A stretch of DNA of 64,000 nucleotides. Source: GCA-2697345 sp045565015. Its GTDB lineage: Bacteria; Pseudomonadota; Alphaproteobacteria; Rhodobacterales; Rhodobacteraceae. This document shows positions 19,189 through 28,828 of the stretch, one piece after another. Positions within the stretch are counted from its first letter, which is position 1; each line of letters begins with the position of its first letter. The stretch is from NCBI GenBank assembly GCA_045565015.1, contig JBJLGD010000038.1:36977-100976 (forward strand). The letters are read 5' to 3'. A program made the position numbers and the translations under genes. The notes under the pieces were generated by a model. The model saw nothing but the letters and a program-made list of their open reading frames with translations. It was not told where the DNA came from and made no database searches.

Positions 19189-21294
19189 ATGGCAACTAGA
19201 CCAGAAATTTTATTTCCTTTATTCACTTCAACACTTAATTTAAAAGGTGTTGGTGAAAGAACCGCAAAAAATCTTGAACGTATCGATATTCGACGGGTGA
19301 GAGATGTTTTATTTACTTTGCCTATTTCATACATAGATAGAAAACCAGTAGAGTCTGTTACCAATATTTCTACGCCGAGCGTGGTACAAGTTGAGGTGGA
19401 AATTATTAGTCACCATAAGCCTGTAAAAGCCTCTATGCCATATATTATAAGTGTTCAAGATTCTGCCTGTGTTTTTAAATTAATATTTTTTAGAGCACAA
19501 AAGAAGTACTTAGAAAGCCTACTTCCAGTTGGTTCTCGTAAGATGATTTCAGGTAAAGTTGAGATGTTTGATGGCTTATTTCAGATTGTACATCCCGAAT
19601 ATGTCGTACCAATAAACACTAGAAACCAAAAAACAGAAAATACTATACCTAGGTACGAGCCAATATACCCATTAACACAAGGTTTGAACCAAAAACTTTT
19701 TTTAAAAACTGTTCGCCAATCTATCAAATTTCTTCCAATTTTGAAGGAATGGATTGATAAAAATCAAAAAGATCGAGCAGGGTGGCCGAGCTGGAATGAG
19801 GCAATTGAAAAAGCGCATGCTCCAATTTCAGAACTTACATTATCTTTAGAGGATTTATCTCGTGAACGTTTATCATATGATGAATTATTTTCTCACCAGC
19901 TTTCGTTAGCTTTAGCGCGGCTTAACTATCGTTCGCAGAAAGGTTTTTCAACAAAAGGTGGGAAGGTATTAAGGGGTAAGCTTATTTCTGAATTGGATTA
20001 TTCTTTAACCTACGCTCAAGAAAAAGTTCTTGATGAGATATTATCGGATATGGCGGCGCCTATTAGGATGAATAGATTGCTACAAGGAGATGTTGGCTCT
20101 GGTAAGACAGTTGTAGCTTTTTTGGCCTTAGTAACAGCTACGAGCGATGGAGGGCAGGGTGTTATAATGGCACCAACTGAAATATTGGTTCATCAACACT
20201 TTGAAAGTTTTTCTAAATTATCAAATCTAATTGGACTGAAAGTGGAAATTTTAACTAGTAGAGATACAGGGAGGAATAGGCAAAACAAACTCAATGCACT
20301 GTATAAGAATGACGTTCAAATATTAATTGGAACTCATGCGGTTTTTCAAAAAGATGTAATTTTTCCGAATCTCAGATTAGTTATCATCGATGAACAACAT
20401 CGCTTCGGTGTAAAACAACGTGAAGAATTAATTAATAAGGGTTTTTTGGCGGATATTTTAGTCATGACAGCGACACCAATACCAAGGTCATTAGCATTGG
20501 CAAGTTATGGTGATATGGAAATTTCAATAATCAATGAGAAACCTTTTGGCAGAAAACCTATAAAAACAGTCCTCGTTTCAAATAAACGCATTTCTGAAGT
20601 TATAGAAAAATTATCACTAGCTGTGAAAAAAGGAAATCAGGCTTATTGGGTGTGCCCATTGGTTGAAGAAAGCGAAATAAGTAATAAAATTTCGGCTGAA
20701 GTAAGACATGCAAGTTTATTAAAAAGTTTTGATAAGGGAACGGTCGGATTAGTTCATGGACAGATGTCTAATCGAGAAAAAGACGAAGCTATGGAGGCAT
20801 TTGTTTCTGGTGCTACTAAGGTTTTGGTTGCTACTACTGTTATTGAAGTTGGGGTGGATGTTCCTAATGCAACAATTATGGTTATTGAAAGAGCTGAGGG
20901 TTTTGGTTTGTCTCAATTGCATCAACTTAGAGGAAGAGTCGGTAGGGGAAATTTAGCATCCCATTGTCTTTTGATGTACGAGCATCCATTATCAGAGGTT
21001 GGTTATAAACGGCTGAATACTGTGCGTGAGACCGAAGATGGTTTCGAAATAGCGGAGCAAGATTTAAAAATGAGGGGTGCTGGTGATTTAATTGGTACTG
21101 CCCAGAGCGGAAGGCCTGGATTTTTATTTGCTAATTTAGAAACTCAAGCTGATCTTATGGAAGTAGCGCATACCGACGCTAGAAAATTAATTTTTGAAGA
21201 TCCAAAATTACAGTCAGATCGAGGTAGAGCTGCACGAGTTCTGCTATGGCTTATGGAAAAAAATAAAGTCGTAAAACTCTTAAAGATAGGATAA
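19189..21294 (+). CDS. recG: ATP-dependent DNA helicase RecG
   Basis: Branch-migrating helicase that remodels stalled forks and Holliday junctions. It has an N-terminal wedge/OB domain, then Walker A GDVGSGKTV, DEQHRFG (motif II, DExH), TATPIPRSLAL (motif III), and HQLRGRVGRG (motif VI) followed by the RecG C-terminal region. The 701 residues are typical. It starts 6 bases after ligA and is followed by a small stem-loop and a 39-aa membrane peptide gene. Confidence 0.97.
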   Translation: MATRPEILFPLFTSTLNLKGVGERTAKNLERIDIRRVRDVLFTLPISYIDRKPVESVTNISTPSVVQVEVEIISHHKPVKASMPYIISVQDSACVFKLIFFRAQKKYLESLLPVGSRKMISGKVEMFDGLFQIVHPEYVVPINTRNQKTENTIPRYEPIYPLTQGLNQKLFLKTVRQSIKFLPILKEWIDKNQKDRAGWPSWNEAIEKAHAPISELTLSLEDLSRERLSYDELFSHQLSLALARLNYRSQKGFSTKGGKVLRGKLISELDYSLTYAQEKVLDEILSDMAAPIRMNRLLQGDVGSGKTVVAFLALVTATSDGGQGVIMAPTEILVHQHFESFSKLSNLIGLKVEILTSRDTGRNRQNKLNALYKNDVQILIGTHAVFQKDVIFPNLRLVIIDEQHRFGVKQREELINKGFLADILVMTATPIPRSLALASYGDMEISIINEKPFGRKPIKTVLVSNKRISEVIEKLSLAVKKGNQAYWVCPLVEESEISNKISAEVRHASLLKSFDKGTVGLVHGQMSNREKDEAMEAFVSGATKVLVATTVIEVGVDVPNATIMVIERAEGFGLSQLHQLRGRVGRGNLASHCLLMYEHPLSEVGYKRLNTVRETEDGFEIAEQDLKMRGAGDLIGTAQSGRPGFLFANLETQADLMEVAHTDARKLIFEDPKLQSDRGRAARVLLWLMEKNKVVKLLKIG

Positions 21295-21329
21295 TTATTA
21301 AATGTTCTTGCTTTGTTCTTTTTTGTGTT

Positions 21330-21347
21330 ATAGGATGAAGATCCTAT
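21330..21347. other. Short stem-loop after recG
   Basis: ATAGGAT-GAAG-ATCCTAT is a 7-bp stem with a tetraloop, followed by GATTTTATG, so there is only a short T tract. It may partly terminate recG transcription or shield the next ribosome site; weak as a terminator. Confidence 0.4.
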
Positions 21348-21365
21348 GATTTTATGAGGTTTATG

Positions 21366-21485
21366 ATGTTAAGAGATTTTAGATATATTTTTAGTGGTTC
21401 TTTTAGAGAATCGATCGCAGACATTTCTGGTATAATTGCAATAATTATTATAATTTCTGTTGGGCTCCATATTCCAGGCTTTTAA
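21366..21485 (+). CDS. Small single-TM protein (39 aa), unknown
   Basis: Short reading frame beginning at the second of two adjacent ATGs, with GAGG 6 bases upstream. The peptide has a basic, amphipathic N-terminus (MLRDFRYIFSGSFRES) followed by one hydrophobic helix rich in Ile (about residues 20-36) and a short GLHIPGF tail. It lies downstream of recG on the same strand. I do not recognise it. The clean start, TM segment and position argue for a real small membrane protein rather than noise. Confidence 0.5.
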   Translation: MLRDFRYIFSGSFRESIADISGIIAIIIIISVGLHIPGF

Positions 21486-21527
21486 AAAAATCGAGGCTCA
21501 TTAACATTTGTTAAAAGTTTGGCTAAT

Positions 21528-21965
21528 TTAATTTAAAGTCTGCCAACCTTCTATTATTGCCTCTAGTGGGAGCATTATAGATGCATGTCGGTTCTTATAG
21601 TCTTTTGCGGGCGTTAGTACCTCAAGTTCCTCAAATGGTTTGTCTGGTGTATTCCCGTTTGTCGTTAACATGTTCAGTAATTGAGTCCGAGCCGTTCGAA
21701 CTTCATTAAAAGATATACCAATTATTGAGTTAGCAACTATTGATGCGGTAGCTTGGCCTAAAGCACAGGCTTTAACATTTTGAGAGAATTCACTAATATG
21801 ATTATCGCTCACTTTAAGCTCTATCGAAATTGTAGACCCGCAAACTGGAGAACGTTTTGTAATTGAGATATCAGGATTAGTTAAAGGAGATGTAAAAGGT
21901 AGCTCTGTTGCTAATGACAGAATTCTCTGTGAGTACAGCTTTATCATATCTGTATTATTTGGCAA
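21528..21965 (-). CDS. Fe-S cluster assembly scaffold, NifU/IscU-like N-terminal domain
   Basis: 145 residues of the SufU/IscU-like scaffold fold. The conserved cysteines are in SPVCGSTIS and VKACALGQATASI. In most homologues a third Cys lies near the C-terminus; here that region reads EVLTPAKDYKNRHASIMLP, so only two are obvious. This resembles the divergent alphaproteobacterial iron-sulfur cluster assembly scaffold group. The TTG start is supported by GAGG 8 bases upstream; the next ATG is six codons in. It lies downstream of gluQ. Confidence 0.8.
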   Translation of the reverse strand: MPNNTDMIKLYSQRILSLATELPFTSPLTNPDISITKRSPVCGSTISIELKVSDNHISEFSQNVKACALGQATASIVANSIIGISFNEVRTARTQLLNMLTTNGNTPDKPFEELEVLTPAKDYKNRHASIMLPLEAIIEGWQTLN

Positions 21966-22041
21966 TTTAGTGACCTCAAGAATATGAATTACTGGTATTC
22001 AATAACAGTTTATTCCTTTTTGTTCTAGACCTTAAATAGCT

Positions 22042-22911
22042 TTAGAGGTTGATTAAAGCTAGTATATTTTGTTTAGTCATGCCTTCACTTTTAAGGTGAG
22101 ATATTGATTTTGCTTTATCGCGTTTTGCTAAACGCTTTCCCTGAGAGTCTGTTATTAACCTGTGATGGTGGTATGTCGGTGTTGGGAGCTTTAATAGATT
22201 GAATAAAATTATATGGATTTTTGTTGCCTCAAAAAGGTCTTCACCTCTGACAACGTGATTTATTTTTTGCGCGGCATCGTCTATCACTACTGATAAGTGA
22301 TAAGATGCTGCTAGATTATTTCTTGAGAGAACAACATCACCTATATTAGTTATCGCCTCCTCTCTACAAAAAAACTGCTCTTTGTTTCCATCGGGCAATG
22401 GTTTTTGGCACTCCTTAAATGATAGATATTTTAGATTTAAATGGTCCCAAGCTTTTTGCATATTTAGCCGTAATGCGTAATTAGTTACTAAGTCGAAGTT
22501 CTTAGTTATGTTTTTGTTCCTGCAAGTACCGGGATATACATACCCATTTGGTCCAAACGCAGTCTTTCCATAATGTGGGGCTGTTACAGCATCTAAGATA
22601 TCTCGTCGAGAGCATCTACATGGGTAGAGTACACCAAGTTCCCAAAGTTTCTTTAAAGTCTTTTTATAAATATGTGCTCTTGTGGACTGGTATAGAACTT
22701 TCCCGTCCCATTTTATATTTAACCATTTAAGATCTTCAAAGATTTTATTTTCAAAAATTTTCTTTGACCTTAAATGATCTAAGTCGTCTATCCGGAGTAA
22801 TAATTTACCAAAGCTCTTTTTAGCGAGATTTGCTGCAAATAAGGCAGAGTACGCGTGGCCAAGATGTAATTCACCAGTTGGTGAGGGGGCAAATCTTGTT
22901 CTAAAAGTCAT
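22042..22911 (-). CDS. gluQ: Glutamyl-Q tRNA(Asp) synthetase
   Basis: A truncated GluRS paralogue that attaches glutamate to queuosine in the anticodon of tRNA(Asp). It has the class I HIGH-type motif RFAPSPTGELHLGHAYSA, zinc ligands CRCSRRD with a later Tyr and Cys (GYVYPGTC), and the KMSKS-like GKRLAKRDKA. It lacks the C-terminal anticodon-binding domain (289 residues), as the family does. The ATG overlaps the upstream methyltransferase stop by 4 bases (ATGA). Confidence 0.93.
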   Translation of the reverse strand: MTFRTRFAPSPTGELHLGHAYSALFAANLAKKSFGKLLLRIDDLDHLRSKKIFENKIFEDLKWLNIKWDGKVLYQSTRAHIYKKTLKKLWELGVLYPCRCSRRDILDAVTAPHYGKTAFGPNGYVYPGTCRNKNITKNFDLVTNYALRLNMQKAWDHLNLKYLSFKECQKPLPDGNKEQFFCREEAITNIGDVVLSRNNLAASYHLSVVIDDAAQKINHVVRGEDLFEATKIHIILFNLLKLPTPTYHHHRLITDSQGKRLAKRDKAKSISHLKSEGMTKQNILALINL

Positions 22912-23525
22912 TTTTTCTCTAAAAGATAAATCATTGCCTTTAGGCCGATCCCTGGTAAGTGAGGGCCATACTCTTTAAAAACGATCTTTCCTTTTTTCTC
23001 TTGTATATAATTGTTTAGTTTCTTTGGATAGCAAGGAATGGAAAGAGCTTTGTCATTTAAAGAGAATAAAAAGCTACCACCGGTATTCAGTAATGACACT
23101 ATCGTATCGAATAATTCTATAGATGCAGCGCCGGGGCCTATTAAGCCACTGCCTATAATAATAGAGTATTCACCTTTTTTTATCGGTATAGGATTATCTA
23201 AGTTAAGATTAATTAAAGACTTATAAATTTTTTTTTCTTCCGCTTTTTGGAGCATTTCGTCAGAGGGGTCTATGCCAACTAAATTTCTAAAACCAACTTT
23301 TTTTAAAGCTAACCCTGATAGCCCAGTACCGCACCCGTAGTCTAAAACTTTGATACCTTTGTTAGATTCGGTTTGTGCCAAGATTGAGGCTATTCTATTT
23401 GGCGTCGAATAAAGGTTTTTTTTAATTTCTTGATCATATGTTTCAGCCCAATTTTTATATAACGTTTCGACAAACTCCCTATTAGAAGAAACGTGAACAC
23501 CAGATTCTAAAAATTTTTTTGACAT
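22908..23525 (-). CDS. Class I SAM-dependent methyltransferase
   Basis: 205 residues. The SAM motif I is VLDYGCGTGLSGLAL near residues 79-93, followed by the acidic LVGIDPSDEML. The substrate is not evident; the family includes small-molecule and tRNA-linked enzymes. The stop overlaps the gluQ start, so the two are translationally coupled, which is suggestive but not proof of a tRNA role. trmFO lies 30 bases upstream on the same strand. Confidence 0.85.
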   Translation of the reverse strand: MSKKFLESGVHVSSNREFVETLYKNWAETYDQEIKKNLYSTPNRIASILAQTESNKGIKVLDYGCGTGLSGLALKKVGFRNLVGIDPSDEMLQKAEEKKIYKSLINLNLDNPIPIKKGEYSIIIGSGLIGPGAASIELFDTIVSLLNTGGSFLFSLNDKALSIPCYPKKLNNYIQEKKGKIVFKEYGPHLPGIGLKAMIYLLEKK

Positions 23526-23555
23526 TAGTAAGTAACCTAAATTGCATGTGGTTTA

Positions 23556-24899
23556 TTAGATAGATTGACTATTAATCCAACCCATAAAATAGTGCTTAGC
23601 TCTATCAGTATACATTTTATATCGTAGAGGTCTATTTTTTCTACCATTTTTTGCATCAACACCTGGAAACAAACCAAAGTTTATATTCATAGGTTGAAAG
23701 GTGTTTATATCTGCTCCGTGTAAGATATGATTCATTAAGGCACCCATTGCAGTTTCAGGCGGAGGGTTTTTCATTTTTATATTTAAGGCTTGTGCTGCAG
23801 CTAATCGACCTGCGATTAACCCAATCGCAGCGCTCTCAACATAACCTTCAACGCCGGTTATTTGCCCAGCAAAACGAACACATTGATTACCTTTAAGTCT
23901 TAACTGGTTATCTAAAAGTAATGGAGAATTAATAAATGTATTTCTATGTATTCCACCTAAACGCGCAAACTGTGCATTTTCTAAACCAGGAATGGAACGA
24001 AAAACCTTTTTTTGATCGCTGTATGTCATTTTAGTTTGAAAACCCACAATATTAAACAAAGTTCCAAGCTTATTGTCTTGCCTAAGTTGAACCACAGCAT
24101 GCGGTTTAACATTTGTGTTATGTTGATTTGTTAACCCGACTGGTTTCATGGGCCCAAACCTTAAAGTATCTTTTCCTCTTTCTGCCATTACTTCAATGGG
24201 TAGACAGCCGTTAAAATAATTGGCTGTTTCGCCCTCTTTAAATGTTGTTTTATCGGAATGTATTAGGCATTCGATGAAATTCTCATAGGTTTTTTTGTCC
24301 ATTGGACAATTAAGATAGGCCTTTTTATCTGCTTCTGTTTCACCTTTGTCATAACGCGACTGAAACCATGCCTTGTCCATATTTATTGTTTCATAGTAAA
24401 CTATGGGTGCTATTGCATCGAAAAAGGCTAGTGAGTCCTGACCAGTAAAATCAGCTATAGATTGTGCCAATTTATTCGAAGTCAGCGGCCCAGTTGCAAT
24501 TATCCAATTACCTGTTTTGGGTAAATCTCGAATCTCTGAATAACTTATTGAAATTTTAGGATGTTTCTTTAATTGCTTTGTTATCTCTGCTGAGAACAGG
24601 GTCCGATCCACAGCTAATGCACCACCAGCCGGTAATGAATATTTATCAGCATTTTTAATTATTAGCCCATTAGCTTGACGCATTTCCCAATGTAATAATC
24701 CAACTGCATTTTGCTCACTATCATCTGAACGAAATGAGTTTGAGCAGACCATTTCTGCTAAGTCCCCTGACTTATGAGCAAATGTTCCTACCTTAGGCCG
24801 CATTTCATGAAGCGTAACTTTAACACCCATTTCAGCAGCTTGCCATGCAGCTTCAGCCCCTGCTAATCCACCACCTACGATATTAATCTCTGCTGTCAT
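23556..24899 (-). CDS. trmFO: Folate-dependent tRNA (uracil-54-C5)-methyltransferase TrmFO
   Basis: Makes m5U54 in tRNA using methylenetetrahydrofolate and FADH2. The N-terminal FAD motif is IVGGGLAGAEAAW, followed by LHEMRP and the conserved MVCSNSFRSD with its Cys. QITGVEGYVESAAIGL lies near residue 350. The 447 residues are a normal length. ATG start. Together with gluQ this forms a minus-strand run of tRNA-modification genes downstream of gyrA. Confidence 0.96.
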   Translation of the reverse strand: MTAEINIVGGGLAGAEAAWQAAEMGVKVTLHEMRPKVGTFAHKSGDLAEMVCSNSFRSDDSEQNAVGLLHWEMRQANGLIIKNADKYSLPAGGALAVDRTLFSAEITKQLKKHPKISISYSEIRDLPKTGNWIIATGPLTSNKLAQSIADFTGQDSLAFFDAIAPIVYYETINMDKAWFQSRYDKGETEADKKAYLNCPMDKKTYENFIECLIHSDKTTFKEGETANYFNGCLPIEVMAERGKDTLRFGPMKPVGLTNQHNTNVKPHAVVQLRQDNKLGTLFNIVGFQTKMTYSDQKKVFRSIPGLENAQFARLGGIHRNTFINSPLLLDNQLRLKGNQCVRFAGQITGVEGYVESAAIGLIAGRLAAAQALNIKMKNPPPETAMGALMNHILHGADINTFQPMNINFGLFPGVDAKNGRKNRPLRYKMYTDRAKHYFMGWINSQSI

Positions 24900-24954
24900 G
24901 CTTGTTATATAAAAACTTTCGTCTTTTTCTTAATAAAAAACTGAGCTGATGTCA

Positions 24955-27681
24955 TTATTCTGAAAAGCTTTCGTCTTCCTCTACTGGCTCAGCAATCCAT
25001 GCAACCGATACTACTGATTCTTTTTCCGCAGTGTTGAATACTTTAACTCCACCTGCAGTTCTTGACCGAAAAGATATACCATCTACTGGACAACGTATCG
25101 ATTGACCTGCAGAAGTAACCAACATAATCTGGTCGTGTAGCTCTACTGGGAAGGAAGCGACCACTGATCCGCCTCGCATAGTTTTATCCATTGCTGCTAC
25201 CCCAACCCCTCCACGACCTCGTAGTGGATAGTCATGGGATGAACTAGTTTTCCCATTACCTTGTGACGTCAACGTTAAAATTAGATCTTCTGCTGCAGAC
25301 ATTTCTGCATATCTATCCTGCGACAGTGAGATATCTGGAACACTATCCTCATCGTTATGCTCTAAATCTTCAGTTATCCCTGCTACTGCTCGGCGCATTT
25401 TAAGATACGCAACTCTTTCTTCTGCTGAAGCAACAAAATGACGGATTATTGACATTGAGACAACTTTATTTTCTTCTCTCAGTTTTATCCCTCTAACACC
25501 CGTAGACGCCCTTCCAATATGTACTCTAACATCGGAGCTCTTAAATCTGATTGCTCTACCGGAGTCTGTTACTAACATAACGTCGTCCTCTTCCGAACAA
25601 ATCCTGGCATTAACTAAGTTAACCCCTTCAGGTAACTTCATCGCTATTTTCCCGTTAGACCTAACATTTGTAAAATCCGAAAGTGCGTTACGTCTTACAC
25701 TGCCCTCAGAGGTTGCAAACATAATCTGCAAATCTCCCCAATCATCTTCATCTCGATCTACTGGCATAATAGCAGCAATTGACGTTCCCTGTGGTATCGG
25801 AAGTATATTTATAATCGCCTTACCTTTTGAAGTTCGACCACCTATCGGTAACTTCCATGTTTTAAGTTTGTAAACCATACCATTTGTAGTAAAAAATAAG
25901 AGTTGAGTATGGGTGTTAGCTACAAATAACGTTGTGACAACGTCATCTTCTTTGGTAGCCATTCCTGATAACCCTTTTCCACCTCTTCTTTGTGCTCTGA
26001 AATCGATGAGTGGTGTTCTTTTTATGTATCCACCTGATGTGACTGTGACTACCATATCCTCTTTTTCAATTAAGTCTTCATCTTCAAGATCACCAGACCA
26101 ATCAACTATTTCAGATCTTCTAGGTACCACAAACTGATCTCGTACTTCTTTTAACTCTGCAGAAATAATTGACATTATTTTTTCTTTTGATCTTAGAATT
26201 TCAAGATATTCTTTAATTCTTTCTGCAAGCGTTTCGAGCTCTGTTGTGACTTCTTTCACACCAATTTGAGTTAATCTCTGTAGTCTCAATTCTAATATTG
26301 CGCGAGCCTGCGTTTCAGATAGGTTATATGACCCGTCGTCATTGATTGGATGCACTGGGTCGTCTATTAACTTTATATACGGTAAAATATCAATTGCATT
26401 CCATGCTTTAGTCATAAGTTTTTCACGTGCTTCTGCCGCATCAGAGGATCGCCTGATTGTAGTTACTATTTCGTCTACGTTTGAAACTGCTACCGCTAAA
26501 CCACACAGAATATGGGCTCTTTCACGAGCTTTTTCTAACTCAAATGCAGTACGCTTTGTTACAACTTCTATACGAAAATCAATAAAATTCGTTAAAAAAG
26601 AACGTAGTGTGAGTTGTTCCGGTTTACCCCCGTTTAAAGCCAACATATTACAGGCAAATGAGGTTTGCATGGGAGTAAATCGAAAGAGCTGATTAAGCAC
26701 AACTTCCGCAGTCGCATCTCTTTTTAGTTCTACTACAACTCGGACCCCAACTCTATCTGACTCATCTTGAACATGCGCTATACCCTCAATTTTTTTATCC
26801 CTTGATGCCTCTGCAATTCTTTCAATCATAGTAGATTTATTAACTTGATAAGGTATTTCGTTAATTATAATCGCGTAACGATCTTTCCTTATCTCATCTA
26901 CTTGGGTCTTTGCTCTTATAATTACGCTTCCTTTTCCCTCTAAATACGCTTTTCTTGCACCACTTCTACCAAGAATTATTCCTCCAGTTGGAAAGTCTGG
27001 CGCTGGCACGAATGATATTAACTCTTCGGCCTGTAGATGTGGGTTTTCGATCAGGGCTAAGGTCGCATCGATAACTTCGCCTAAATTATGTGGTGGTATA
27101 TTTGTTGCCATTCCCACAGCAATACCTCCAGCGCCATTCACTAACATGTTTGGAAATCTGGCAGGAAGAACTGTTGGTTCTCGATCTTTTCCATCGTAGT
27201 TATCTTGGAAGTCTACGGTATTTTTTTCGATATCCGATAACAGGAAAGAGGCGGGTTTATCCATTCTTACTTCTGTGTACCTCATGGCTGCAGCATTATC
27301 GCCGTCCATAGAACCAAAATTTCCCTGTCCGTCCAACAGAGGTAATGACATTGAAAAGTCTTGTGCCATGCGAACTAATGCATCATAAATCGCACTATCA
27401 CCATGTGGATGATATTTACCCATAACATCACCCACTGAACGAGCTGATTTTCTATAAGATTTATCATAAGTATTTCCAGTTTCATGCATGGCATATAAAA
27501 TACGTCTGTGAACTGGTTTTAGGCCATCTCTGAGATCTGGTATAGCTCGCGATATAATCACGCTCATCGCATAATCTAAAAAAGATGTCTTCATTTCATC
27601 TGTTATAGAAACTTGGGGCCCATCATGTTCCATTTTAGGCGTGGGAGTGTCATCATCTGTTATTTCAGTTTTATCAGTCAC
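24955..27681 (-). CDS. gyrA: DNA gyrase subunit A
   Basis: Type IIA topoisomerase subunit that cuts and rejoins DNA during negative supercoiling. The catalytic Tyr135 lies in AAMRYTEVRM. The quinolone region YHPHGDSAIYD has the sensitive-type Ser96 and Asp100. The GyrA box (QRRGGKG) near residue 567 marks the start of the wrapping C-terminal domain with its six-blade repeats. It has 908 residues. ATG start; the N-terminal 25 residues are an acidic extension. It is followed by trmFO. Confidence 0.98.
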   Translation of the reverse strand: MTDKTEITDDDTPTPKMEHDGPQVSITDEMKTSFLDYAMSVIISRAIPDLRDGLKPVHRRILYAMHETGNTYDKSYRKSARSVGDVMGKYHPHGDSAIYDALVRMAQDFSMSLPLLDGQGNFGSMDGDNAAAMRYTEVRMDKPASFLLSDIEKNTVDFQDNYDGKDREPTVLPARFPNMLVNGAGGIAVGMATNIPPHNLGEVIDATLALIENPHLQAEELISFVPAPDFPTGGIILGRSGARKAYLEGKGSVIIRAKTQVDEIRKDRYAIIINEIPYQVNKSTMIERIAEASRDKKIEGIAHVQDESDRVGVRVVVELKRDATAEVVLNQLFRFTPMQTSFACNMLALNGGKPEQLTLRSFLTNFIDFRIEVVTKRTAFELEKARERAHILCGLAVAVSNVDEIVTTIRRSSDAAEAREKLMTKAWNAIDILPYIKLIDDPVHPINDDGSYNLSETQARAILELRLQRLTQIGVKEVTTELETLAERIKEYLEILRSKEKIMSIISAELKEVRDQFVVPRRSEIVDWSGDLEDEDLIEKEDMVVTVTSGGYIKRTPLIDFRAQRRGGKGLSGMATKEDDVVTTLFVANTHTQLLFFTTNGMVYKLKTWKLPIGGRTSKGKAIINILPIPQGTSIAAIMPVDRDEDDWGDLQIMFATSEGSVRRNALSDFTNVRSNGKIAMKLPEGVNLVNARICSEEDDVMLVTDSGRAIRFKSSDVRVHIGRASTGVRGIKLREENKVVSMSIIRHFVASAEERVAYLKMRRAVAGITEDLEHNDEDSVPDISLSQDRYAEMSAAEDLILTLTSQGNGKTSSSHDYPLRGRGGVGVAAMDKTMRGGSVVASFPVELHDQIMLVTSAGQSIRCPVDGISFRSRTAGGVKVFNTAEKESVVSVAWIAEPVEEDESFSE

Positions 27682-27782
27682 TTATGTTCCAACATATTTA
27701 TTTTATCTACATTTTGTATAAACCAGTATAGCCTTAACTACGGGTTGTGTGCAATCAAAAGCTCAGTTAATTAACAATATAT

Positions 27783-28253
27783 TTAAGCTTTATGTTTTTG
27801 GTTGAGTTTAATAGAATAGAACCAGAACAGTGCTAACATGAAAGATAGAAGCGCGTTCCAATTGGCCATTGAAAACCCTAAAAAAGACCAGACTACTTCA
27901 TCGCACCTTACTATTGGTGCATTCATAATTTTTGAAAATAATTCATCTGTTGATAGATCACCAATGCCCGCTGAAGTGCAACTTTGTGGCCCTAACCACC
28001 ATTTTTGTTCAATGCCAGAATGGTATATTGCTAAAGAGACTGCCACTAGTGTTGATAGTAGACCTAAAATTAGAAGGCGAGTATCTTGGGCTATTAGCCA
28101 AACTATGCCGATAAGTATTGCTAGTGCGTGGGGCCATCTTTGCCAGATACAGATTTTACATGGACTATAGCCCATAAACTGAAATGCAAAAGCCGCAGCG
28201 AGAATAGAGGTTGACCCAACGATGGCCATTATTAGAGTTGAACGCGCGGTCAA
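27783..28253 (-). CDS. dsbB: Disulfide bond formation protein B
   Basis: Inner-membrane quinone reductase that reoxidises DsbA. It has four hydrophobic segments. The first Cys pair CKIC lies after residue 30 (family CxxC), and the second periplasmic pair is represented by QSCTS and VRCDE. The start is TTG and overlaps the yqaA-like stop by 4 bases (TTGA), so translation is coupled; an internal ATG eight codons in is an alternative. It is last in a gpx-yqaA-dsbB operon, which suggests a redox theme. Confidence 0.88.
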   Translation of the reverse strand: MTARSTLIMAIVGSTSILAAAFAFQFMGYSPCKICIWQRWPHALAILIGIVWLIAQDTRLLILGLLSTLVAVSLAIYHSGIEQKWWLGPQSCTSAGIGDLSTDELFSKIMNAPIVRCDEVVWSFLGFSMANWNALLSFMLALFWFYSIKLNQKHKA

Positions 28254-28828
28254 ATTAATTTTACCAATCCAAAGCCTATCAAAAGGGTAATTATAAATAA
28301 TATAAATAATATAGTTAAACGTTTTTCAATGAAACTTTTAATCTTTTCACCATACCTCCATAATAATATTGCGAGGATAAAAAATCTTAGCCCTCTGGCA
28401 ATAATTGACGCAAACATAAAAGAACCAATAGGAGCTGATGCCCAACCAGACATTATCGTTACAATTTTATATGGTATCGGCGTAAGTCCTGCTATTAATA
28501 CAGGCCAAAAACCTAAATTATTATATCGAAGATTGAATTGATCAGCTAATTCCTGTTTTCCAAAAAAACTAATTATTGGATAGCCGATTTCCTCGTAGAG
28601 AGCAGAGCCAATAAAGTATCCAAGTAGACCTCCCAATACTGATCCGAGTAGTGCGATACTGGCGATAGTAAAAGCGCGTCTGGGTTGAACTAATATCATA
28701 GGTATCATTAATATATCGGGTGGAATAGGGAATATAGAGGCCTCCAAAAAGGCTATTACACCTAATGCCCACAAGGCTCTTCTATGGCTGGCTAGCGATA
28801 CTGTCCAAGCATAAAGTTTCTTTATCAT
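28250..28828 (-). CDS. YqaA/DedA-like membrane protein (VTT domain)
   Basis: 192-residue inner-membrane protein with the SNARE-associated/VTT layout. FLEASIFPIPPDIL lies near residue 30, followed by a re-entrant-loop-like GSVLGGLLGYFIG, then GLTPIPYKIVTIMSGWA. DedA/VTT proteins are linked to lipid flipping and membrane homeostasis. The start ATG overlaps the gpx stop by 4 bases and its own end overlaps dsbB. The substrate is unknown. Confidence 0.88.
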   Translation of the reverse strand: MIKKLYAWTVSLASHRRALWALGVIAFLEASIFPIPPDILMIPMILVQPRRAFTIASIALLGSVLGGLLGYFIGSALYEEIGYPIISFFGKQELADQFNLRYNNLGFWPVLIAGLTPIPYKIVTIMSGWASAPIGSFMFASIIARGLRFFILAILLWRYGEKIKSFIEKRLTILFILFIITLLIGFGLVKLI

